64,000 bases of DNA, taken from assembly GCA_964036295.1 (NCBI GenBank), contig OZ038466.1:930001-994000 (forward strand), in the 5' to 3' direction. Below are positions 50,594-62,000 of this stretch, piece by piece; within the stretch, counting starts at the first letter, position 1, and each line of letters starts with the position of its first letter. Position numbers and translations under genes: made by a program. The notes under the pieces were generated by a model that saw only the letters and a list, made by a program, of their open reading frames with translations, was not told the DNA's origin and did not search any database. Origin of the DNA: Plumapathes pennacea (taxonomy: Eukaryota; Cnidaria; Anthozoa; Antipatharia; Myriopathidae).

Positions 50594-52203
50594 ATCGACA
50601 TTTGCATCATTTGAAGTGCAAACAGCGCTTGCCACCAAAACCTTATGTCAGCAAGTTAATACCAAACATTGAAGAAGACGTCGTATTGCTGTCGATGCTG
50701 AGTTATTATCGACTAAAACTCCTGGTGCGACCGTGCCCTTGTTCATTGTCGTATTTTTCACATAAAATTGTAAGCTGTGCTGCTAGTAAAACAAATATAC
50801 TTTTTTTTATCAATATCAGCTTCAGAGTACTTAGTATAGCTTGCACTATACATGCAAGCAGATTATATCGCAATCGTAGTCTATATGTAATGCTATTTTA
50901 TAACAAATATACAAATATATATATATACAAATATATGTATTTCTAAAACAGTCCTAAATGAAAATATAGCAAGAAATTATTTTTAAATTTTTTTTTACCC
51001 ATTAAAATTTGTATTAGCTTAACAAATGATTGAGACATTTGTGTTGAATATGTGTGTGTGCGTGTGTACTTGCGATGTTTTCTTTTTACTGATTCTTGAG
51101 GCTTGAAGGAGTATCACTCATAATTTTGAGTGGTCAACGCAGATTGCTAATCAATATTTTCGGAGCCGAGCTTTAAATTCATCAGAATGGAGGGATGTTT
51201 TTCTCGGGACGTCAAAAGAAAATCCCTGGGTTCATAATCGACGCAAACTGCGTTATACGTGCAATTATCAGACCACAACAATTTCATTACCTTTATTTTC
51301 TCTTCAGATACAAAATTAGTTATACAAAATAGTCTTTTCATGCAGTACTTTAAGAAATCAAGCCATAACGACGTTCTTAAAAAAAACTGCTTTCGGAGCA
51401 AATTTTATGAACAATGTTTTGACTGTGAAAGTATATATGTATATTTAACGTTTAAAATCCGATTCAGAGGAAGAGTCACTCGACGACAACCACGCGTATG
51501 GCTTTCCAAATGATCGTGGTGGAAGTGTTTTCAGCATCGCGAGAGCAGAATCGTCGCAAAATAATGAGACAGGAGACGTGGGATCACGTTTAAACGACGA
51601 TGTGAACACTGTACACAATCCTTAAAAGGAGTTAGCCAAACCGTAATTCGAGTGTCTACTCTCCCCTCTCCAGATGTTTTTTTTTTTTTTTGCACAAACA
51701 GTAAATTAGCACCATCCAAATCACTTTCACGTTCTGTAAACACGTTTGCCAAACTAATTATACAAAAATACATCACAAAGTGTGTCAGAACTACACAAAC
51801 GGCTTACGTTGGGCAAATGTTATGTATTACAAAAAAAATTCTGATTACGATTTTGGAAAATTGAAATAAGCGCTCCGTTTTCGAATAAGCGCCCCCGCCC
51901 CCCATTTCCCCGTATTACCACAAATCGCGCTTTTTCGAAAGTTTACCGTATGTGAAATTGTCATAATATCGGGGTTGTCTGAAGTCGGTGTTGCGACTTC
52001 AATTGTTGTTGCCAGGGACTAATTCAATAAAGCCTTTACAAGTGTATTTTAAAAGTCGGACCAGTTTTCCCACACGTTAAGACACACTTTAGTCCAATAA
52101 AATGGCCAAAAACTGATGTTGTGGCTGTGCACTGGTGACCTGTTTCTGTAATATTGTACAAACTTTGATTGTCAGTCCTGGGCAGTAACATGGTTCTTCA
52201 CGA
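50594..52203. other. Intergenic region, right part, and RTK 3' UTR
   Basis: AT-rich DNA with (TA)n near 50918-50940 and a T-run at 51676-51691. No gene motif was found. I did not find a close AATAAA for the RTK on the - strand; TTTATT, the complement, is nearest at about 51290. Confidence 0.45.
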
Positions 52204-52272
52204 TTACACACCACCAAGTTCATCCACATTAGCATACAAGGAACCATCATACTCCCTGAGGTTTATGTAGGT
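52204..52272 (-). CDS. RTK last exon: 22-residue tail with YINL and YANV
   Basis: The acceptor is TTTCTCCAG; phase 0; stop TAA at 52206-52204. It encodes [18 protein letters not shown] and ends LGGV. The two outer tyrosines give YxxL-x7-YxxV spacing, both with Asn at +2. This matches the end of the + strand kinase-less receptor. Confidence 0.9.
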   Translation of the reverse strand, partial: TYINLREYDGSLYANVDELGGV

Positions 52273-55200
52273 CTGGAGAAAAACAAAAAATATATAAACA
52301 AAAAAGAAATACAGGTTATTAAAACATGATATATATAATGTTAATACAACGTTTACGAGATCTCTATCTCTCATGTGTTACGAATGCAACTTACTCTGTG
52401 GTTCCTTTCCATTTTGGCAATGACGTCCTTCAGTTCATAGAAGGTTGGTCTCTCATTTGGGTGTTCTTTCCAGCAGTCAGTCATGATGCTGTAGCTAAAT
52501 AATCAATTATAATTGATTTGTACAAACGTGACTATGGACAACACAATTAGGCAGATATAGAAGGAGTTTACAAAGGTGGATGTACACCCTCCTAGAAGGG
52601 TCAAAATATACCCCCCCCCCCTCCCTTCCCCACATCCCACCTACACGTGCCGAGCGCTATATCAATCTCATAACATGGCAGCCGGTTTGAGATAGTGGAG
52701 GGTAATCTTATCTAGAGCGTTTACGTGGCCAAAAATTGTCATCAATTATCTCTAACTCACAGTCGATCTTCCAGATGTGATGGTTTCGGCATTCTATAGC
52801 CCTCTTGTAAACGAGCAGCAATACGACGACCATCCATATTAGGGTAAGGACGTCCACCTATACATTTGAAGGGAACCAGAAATTATACGCACCGTATTTT
52901 ATGATATTGTAAATAATTTCTAAAAATTACGCGTGAGATATAGTGCCTACGAAATGATCCTTGATTTTATTTGATTTTATTTTATTACTGGATTTCTGAA
53001 GTAAATAAGATATATTAAAAACGTGGGATGTCCAAACATGATATAATTTATGAAGAATTCAGTGAAAACCTGTGGCGGGTCCAGGACGGGTTTGAGGGAC
53101 TCAGTCGAACCTCCTCGCTCATTCATTAAGGAGTTTAAGAAGGCTACGACGACGACAGCAAAGCGAGTGACCTAAAAAAAGAGTATTTCTATATTCCTTT
53201 TGTCTTTGTAACTTCGCTTATACCTGGTCCTCACTAGCGCATAAGCATAAGCATAAGCGCAAGCATAAGCATAAGAATATGAGAGCGACAGTGGCGACAT
53301 AAGCATAAGCATAAGGAACGGAAGCGTTTGATACTTAGGCTTATGCTTCTGTCGCCACTCTTGATTTCTTGATGAGAAAGCAAGTTAAAATTCATCAGTT
53401 GACTTACCTATGGTAAAAATTTCATACAGCACAACTCCAAAGCTCCATCTGCAAAACAAAATGTGTAAGTGAAATACATATTAAAACAAGACAGGCCCGT
53501 GGCCAGTGCGCTTGTGACGTCATTAGTACAATGAATAGAGACACGCGGGGTCCCGGGAGAGGAACTTTTGTCGTGCGTTTATATGCAAAAGATATTATAG
53601 CCGAGTCAGTTTTTGCACATGACGGATCCAAGAGCTCCCTTTATTTTTCTTGCCCTCTTTTCTTCTAATTTCGGTCAAACAGATATTCACGAAAAAGTGT
53701 ATTATAATAATTGAGAGAAAACAATTATCGAAGGCCCCGTAGGAATATTCTTCGTTTGCAACAACCCAGTTTTCATTGCTTTCCGATGCACGTGACAGTA
53801 CTTGTGTGACGCTTGCTATACAACCTGGCAACCTTTCAAGCTGACATGTTTTGTGGAGGAACTGTGTTGTCATTTTGTAATGGGATTGACTGGGGAATAC
53901 CCGACATCTTAAGTAGCTGTAAGACAGCATAATAGCCTTATCTCATCTTCCCAGCGTGTGCATCATGTTCAAGTAGCTGTAATTGAAAGCTTTCAGACTT
54001 ATCTCTGTAGCACATTAAAACATGACACTTCCCATGATGAAATTACTTCATATGAAAAAGCCATCTCAGACGTTACTCATCCTACATGTACAAGTCTGAT
54101 CACTAATATGTTCAAGAATGCTATGCATTAAGCTTTAACGCAAAATTCTGGGTCGATACGAAATTAATCTCTATCGGAAGCTGCAGACGTTTGAATACCG
54201 TGACAACAAAGGCGTGCATCACGGGCTTGTGGAGCGAACATTACGGCTCGGATAGTCGGATATCAACCTTGAGCTTTTGAAGACTTCGAGGTATTCAGTG
54301 ACAAATATTCTCGATGTAATCGCTGCCGGTGTAAGAGTCTTTTTTGCCCCCCCTGGCAAAAATGCCTCCCCGGGCATTATTGCCCAGGCAAAAATGCCTC
54401 CCCGGGCTTTTACGCCCAGGCAAAAATGCCTCCCCGGGCATTTTTGCCCAGGCAAAAAAGCCCTCTCTGTGTAAAAATGCCCCCCATTCACAAAATCATC
54501 GATTTCGTAAGTAAGTAATTCTGATCAACAAATCCGTGCACAGCTCGTCCGTGCGTAAACATAGGATACTGAAATAATCAAATTCTAGCCAACATCTGGA
54601 TGTAATCAGTTCATACTGTCAAGTGCTGCGTGACCTGTGGTGTCTTTGATGAACTGTTTCGAAGGAGTGAGGTGGGCGGACGGACGGACGGACGGAAAGA
54701 AACGGGATGGTGGCGGGGGGGGGGAGGGGGGTGAGGAATTCCACTCGCCCTCCTCGTTTTATTCGTGCACCCCGCCCTACCTTATTCGTCACAATCCGCG
54801 TGGGACTAGAAAATAAAATAGTTTCTTTCGGGAGAATATCCCCATTTGCCAAACTTAGCGTGCGGCGGAAACAATTATCGCTGCTTTTTTGTGTTGGAAT
54901 CGTTCTCGGTTTACGGTGAATTTTGATATAACAGAGAACGCGTGGCAGAAATTAAACCTGACAGGGTTAGGGTTAACGGCGAACGTCTGCGAGGTCTCTC
55001 TCGGAAGACATTTCAGTTCAGCGATCTGGGAACTTTTCAACTAATACTGTATCGAATAATAGCTTACCCACGTTGTGCCTCTAATAGTACACTTTTACCT
55101 TTTAAATTGCGTTTAGTAACTTGACAGCCGGATACACTAATTATTCAGTGGTGGACGAGAAACAGGTACTCCAAACGTCAATATTTCACGTTCAAACTTT

Positions 55201-56013
55201 ACCCTGTACAGAATGTCATTGAAGTCGTTTGTTTCTAAATACAACGGCAAATATTTATTTGGTCTTTGTTGAAATACATTTCCAGTTAAGTGGGAAAAGC
55301 ACAAGTTGCGACCCTTAATATGATTATTGTACTTTGATTAGCAATTGTAACTTGACATATCATGTCGGATACAATTGGCTTATCATAGGCGAAAGCCAGA
55401 TTGTCCAAAACGACTCACATTTGTAACGCTTGCCGAGGGCACGGAGCAGAACGAACTCACAGGTCACTAACATAACACTTTAATTACAAACGGTCTGAAC
55501 GCTACGAAGAACCTCAGAAATCCCCTTCACAAGTCTAAAGTACACGTACAGTCATACAGTAGAACAAAGGCTATACAAAAAAGCGAAACAATAAAGAAAG
55601 GCTACTTCACAATAATAATCAAGTATTGTATTAAACGGATATTCCAAAGATATCTGAGTTGTGACTCAATAGATACAGACACGTACTGTATTGTAATCAC
55701 TAACTAAACGCAACACAGTGATCAGTGTTGGTTACAATATGATTAAACAAAATAAAAGAACGAACTTTTTAAATAATAGCTTGCCCGAAAGACTATCAAA
55801 ACAGCAATTTGAAATTTGCTGTCGAAGATGACAAAGGTTTTGCTCTCGGAAATGCCAAGACACTCAATGACAGAGAAATCGCAGGCAGCCCACAATTTAT
55901 TTTAGAAAAGTTTCAAAGCAAACCGCAAACCTGATTTCAAAGTTCTCGAAATGGAAGGGAAAGAATATAAAAAAGTGAGGAGGGTAGTACCCTCCTTCCC
56001 CCTCTCCCCTGAG

Positions 56014-56045
<32 letters not shown>

Positions 56046-59000
56046 TGCGTGTTTTCTTTTCTCTCCATTGGCCCTCCCCTTCCGTTTGAGGAGGTGTTAA
56101 ACAGACGCCGAGGTCAACCAGCGTGACGCGCGTCACGGAAGGTGCACGCTCCCTGTGGAGTAAGATAAGAAAGTCCGGAATCGGTGTCACATTTTGGCGC
56201 AACTGAATAATTCTCTTTTATGACGCCTTAGAAGAGTCCTGGTATTGTGCTAACCTTTTTGAATATGCCTTTGTTTGTATTTAAGTATCCTTGTTTGGCT
56301 AGAGTTATTAGCAACTATTGAAACGACCTTTCTGAACGCCGGGCATTTTAGCCCAGAGGGGGAAACTGTATCTACAGCATTTTTGCCTGGGCGGAAATGC
56401 CCGGAGGGCATTATCGCCTGGGATAAAATGCCCGGGGAGGCAAAATATTGGGGGGGCATTTTTGCCCACTACACCGGTCTTTCCTGCTTTTGTTAAAGCG
56501 GAAAGTGAGTGAAAGCTAAGTAGCTGATGATTCGGGATTCCCCGTTCTATGATATTATGCTCGTGACATTTCATTGACAGATCTTGTATCTTAATCTCGC
56601 GTGATATTTGCCTCAAACCTATTAGTAATTCAATATCCTCAGACAATAAACAAAGAACCTTTATTATATACATACTGAGACATACTCACGAAAAAGTTAC
56701 TGCACGCAAAACGAAGTTAAACGCCGACTGTTCGTATGCGCCGCGCGTTACATAAAGCCGCAGAGTTCCTGACAAAGGGAGACGCTCTGCCCGCAGGGAA
56801 AAGTTCAAGTTCTATCAAGTTTCGACACGTCTTCTACTACTTATTCGATGTTCTTTCATACAAATATTGCTCAGAACACAGATACATTGGTTGAAGCGGT
56901 ATCTATAATCGAGCATTTGCAAAACACAACCCTTCGTACTTTACGGGGGTCCCGCTGGTAACACATCAAGCATTTGTGTACGGCTATTTTCAAGTCTTCC
57001 GACGCTTAAAAACAATGCAAGCCAAAATCGCTCTTAAAGTATGGCTTCCGTGCATCCAGAAAGCCAACCGATGATCGTTTTGTTTGGATCAACAACTGAA
57101 GGACCGGAATTTTTTTCTATATCCCTTGACAGAGAAAACCCATTGTACTTGGTTCTGTGATTTTGATCTCTGAGTACGTCTGATCTTGCAATGCCTGTTT
57201 TTTTAACACATTTTAAAATACAAACGTATCTTAGCACCTCGGTTACTTTTGGCAATCTTCTTTTTGAGCTTCTAGCTTTCTCGCAGCGATGGTTTATTGA
57301 TCCTAATTTTCTCTTTCCATTTCCATCTGTGGCTTTTTATTGTTTACATGTTGTTTACATGCACGTTCTCGGAACGCATTAGCATTGTGAAGTACGTAAG
57401 CTCGGGTATAATCATGAACTTTTGACGACTTTGGGACATTCTTTGAAATGTATTCTTGTATTAGTCGCCTGCTTTTTCTACTCTTGTTCAAAATGCGTGA
57501 AAGGTTATTCAAGGGTACGTGGCTTGGCTCACGACTTCGTCTTGCAGGACTTCGGTTTTCTTTCACATAAACATTTGTGGGAATACAATAAAACTGAGCG
57601 AAGCGAGATCTACCAACGGTCACTTTTCCTCAGCCATTTCCCAATTTTCAAATAATAACGCCATCTGTTCCACTGATTGTTTGACCTTCATGGCACCGAG
57701 CCAAAATGTCGCAACAACAACATAAATGCACATAAATGCACAGCAGAGTGAAATTTTGATCCCAAACAAAAGCCAGATTTTCTGACGCTTTACTTGTATC
57801 AACAAGAATAATACAAAGTACCTTCAAGTTCACCCTCATACTAAACAGTTCCATATAATCCGCTATCAAGCGCTTGTCAAGAATCGCCGTCTTTACACAG
57901 GTTCTCGTCTTTGTATGTCGAGCGGCTTCGTTCAGCTTGTTCCTTCAAGTTCTCAAGGTTCTGGATGTCAAATTCTTCGTACATTTCTATACAGTTGTGC
58001 ATAGTTATGCAGTTCATTGATAAGTTCATTGCATTTGCTTTCATGGCTTTCAATATGGCTTTTGAGGCTGAACGGACCGACCCAAGCCAAAACCGCTCAA
58101 TGAAATTTAGTATGGGTCTACCGCAGCCGGCGTATGCGTTTGTAAGTAAGATGAGCGGTCCATAAAATGATCCACAGAGCCAACTAAGGCAAGCAACTTG
58201 CTGTCTTCAAAATGGCGAAACTGCTCGCCCGCCAAGTCACTTGATCACAACGTCATCACAAATCACATGATAATATGAACCAATCACCGCATGCAGATCT
58301 CTAACCCAGAAAAATAAAAAAAATAAAAAAATCGTTGCATTTTAAAGCTTGTGACGTCACAAGCAATTAACTGACCTCACTGGGCAGAATTGTATATGAT
58401 ATGTTTCACAGTAAAATATCAATACTCTTAAATTCCCATTTGATACTTTTTGTTAAACAAGTGTCAAAATCACGAGCCACTTCGGCGAGTAATTTCGAAC
58501 TCTTTCAAGTGTTTCACAATACCTCAAGTGTTTATATAAGTACAAAGGCATGAAAACGCGTGATATATTAACTTTAAAAAGTATACAAAATTTGACTTAC
58601 ACATCACTCTGAGTAGTGTATACCCCATAAAGTAAAGATTCATACGCGGTCCACTTCACAGGCAGACGACCCTGAGGAGCATAGAAAATCAGGGAATGGA
58701 AACAAAATGCAGCTTCATAAAAATGCCAAAACTTATCAGTAAGTGTGATGCTGAAAGATGCAAGGGACTAACTTTGCTTCTCTTGGTGTAGATGTCATCT
58801 TGGTGCACATCCCGCGCCATACCGAAATCCGTCACTTTGCATTTCTCTCCTTCCCCAACCAACACATTTCTGGCGGCCAAGTCGCGATGAATAACCTGGG
58901 CCAAGGAAGGTTAAATTATTTAAGGCACGATTGCCTCGAGTGACACATAAAACTTTTGATAACATTAAATCAAGTCGTAAGAAATAAAAAATTGGTCAGA

Positions 59001-62000
59001 TGATATGAGAAACCAGAAATCCAGTAATCATTTGGGTCGGAGATGGAGGGGGAATCGAAGGGGGTCGGGTAAAGTTTCAAGCAGTAGATACAGCAGCATA
59101 ATGTTATGGGCATAGTCAAGGCTCTTTCCTAAAACTCTTGTGTGTTATATTCAATATATCTCTGTTCTCTTCCTGTTACCTTCTTAGAAGCAAGATAATT
59201 CATCCCATCAGCGATCTGCCACGCAAACTTAATTAGCTGCTGTGACGTCAGGTCGGTTCTTAGCTTAACATCCGGGTTCTTGTAATAATTGTCGTTCAAT
59301 CCGCGGCTCTTCCTCAGGTATCCTAACAAGTCTCCATACGGTACATACTCAATTACCACCATGGGAGGTTCTGCCATAATAAGATTTTAAGCAATATATA
59401 CATGAATACATATAACGTAAATATCATTAGCGTGCAAGCAAGCTACCATATCAAGACTAAAACTTATCAATATGGGTTATAATATATCACAAAAATGATA
59501 ACATTTTGGCTTTTAATTGCTTTAAATTGGTTATTCTATGAGTTTGTTTCTATCTGTAATTTTAAAGGAGAGATCACATATGGCCTGCTTCCTGCTGTAT
59601 TTATTTTTGGCCGCTATTACCTGATTCAGTGACGCATCCAAGAAGTTTAATCACGTGAGGGTGAGACTCAAACGTTTTCATCAGTTCGAGTTCAGCGAGC
59701 AAGTCTCTCCTGTCTGTAGCTGGAGCTCCGTCTGTAATAACATCATGACCGATTAACATGAAAATTTGAGAGAAGGATTATCCGAGTAGCTTTCTCGTGC
59801 AGTTGAATAGATGCATGGAAGAGTTCATACATTTTCTCAGGTTATTTTTCCATTAATGGACACATTGAGCAAGTAGACTATATTTTCATCGTAGTGCTGA
59901 AATCGTTTCAAGACTAATATTTTACCTTTCAACATTTTCACTGCCACTGTTACCTCTCCTCTGACTCCACGAATACCGGACACCGTTGCCTTGCCAACTT
60001 TTGAGAACGCGCCCTTTCCAATAATCTTTAACACATTGATGTTGGATCGTTTAACTTCCCAGCTCCTAGTCCTGGGCACTAGAGGCATGTACTCACTGGG
60101 TGGCTTGGGATACTGGGTATTTTCATTGTCTACTAATGTCTCAGTGTTGGATTCGAGTGTCTCCTCATTTGTCTCAATTATAGTGTCCTAAAGTTATAAT
60201 AAACAACATAAACAAAGTTATATATAATAAGAAAACTGTATCATTATAACAATAACAAGATAACGCAGGATTTTGATTTGATTAGACATGGAGAAGTGTA
60301 GAAAAGCGCAAATAGATTTGAAACACTCACCATTTGATTTCCTTCTCCTCCACATTGACCGCATATGAATCTAGCGAAAACAGTTGTAACTATTTAATAG
60401 GAGCATTACGGCCCTTCTGAAGCAAGGCAGTCAAATTTAATTAGAGTTATTAGTTAAACTTTTGGTTCCCATATCGGTTTCAGACAATACTCTGAAGGGA
60501 TTTTTATCTGTTCAGGACTGAAAGGACAGAAAGGACTTTAATTTCAACGTGAGCAAAAATGGATACTCACCCACCAGGCTTTGGCTTTCCTAGAGATGAA
60601 ATAAAATAATAGAATCAGTAAAATGATTTTGCAATCCCTGCAGAAACATTTGAAGATGGGCCTTAAAACAATTCTGTGCCTTTGGAAAAACACAAAACAT
60701 ATTTCAAGTGCGGAATAAATGATCAACTGCTGTTCACGTACCTCGTGCTCTTCGACAGATGAAGAGAAGTTGTGCCAGGATGATGAAAACCAAGATAGCG
60801 ATTACAACTCCATAAGCGATGTGAACTGTTCCACAGTCACAGCTTCCTTCAATTTAAAATACAAGCACCGTGTTTGCAGCTGACTCATTTCAAGAAAATA
60901 TTACAATTCAACTAAGGATAGAAAATAGCTGCTGCGGTACGAGTCAGGAAAAAATATTGTTTTCTATTTTCATAATTTGACATCACCTACCAGAAGAAAT
61001 TGTTCCTCTGTGAACATCGGGAACTGTTGAGTTTCATTATATGTCATTCATAAAGCATTTAGCCCAAGAACAAAACACAAGAAAGGAAGCTATACACAAA
61101 TGTTAAAAAAATACATGAGCTACCTTGAGTAGTTTCCCCCGTGCTTCTCCGGAAACGGGCAGTATGTACTGTTAGAATTATGAAATATTCAGAAAGGAAT
61201 AAGTCAGCTAAAGAATAGGGAAACCATGCCGGATATTTTATTCGATATCAAGAAACTTTATCCAGTTACTGACTGTAGTCCACGACAAGATCAGAAGCGC
61301 CACATATTTTTTATCATAATTTCTATATAAGTATAATATATAATATATCAATATAAAGATTGCACTTCAGACGAAGTAGCTGAGCTCTGAGCTCAAAAGT
61401 TATGACAAGAACCTCAAAGAAATTAGTGCTGCTTTTCACAGCTACGGTTCAGCAAGTTGCCAATTGACTGAGCCTTCAACGACAAATTGCACCTGGGTAT
61501 CAGCTTCAATCGTTTTTATGACAAACTAAATCTATAGTATAATTAAATAGATGTGCTCTCTACAAGCAAATATGGCAAATGAGTACTACCTTCTGGTACA
61601 TAGATAATCCTGATCCGATTTTCCTTCACTGCTTCCCCAAACTTATTTGATGCCGTAACAACAATCTCGTAGTTTTTTCCAGGATTGAGAGCGATGTTAT
61701 AAGACTGAAATTCTTTCTGCACTGTATCTACATTATCCCATTCCTTTGAGCCGACCTCTCGCTTGTAGATTGTATAACTTGTGATGGCTGCCCCGTTGTT
61801 TATAGGTTCAGTCCAACGAACTTCAAATATGCAAGGATCTTCAGTGGATAATATCGTTATTACTGCTGCTTCAGGTGCACCTAAAAAAATGATGAGAAAA
61901 AACATTCAAAGTAGGGAGAAATAGAAACGGGTTATCAAGGTCAAAATGGAGCTAAGTGTAATTAGAACTTGTCCAAGTTAGTTACGTAGTGTTAGTTATG

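Noticed and set aside
47519..52203. Hidden kinase exons for the + strand receptor
   Set aside because: No HRD, DFG or glycine-loop sequence is seen on the + strand there, and the stop at 47516 with a downstream AATAAA closes the gene.
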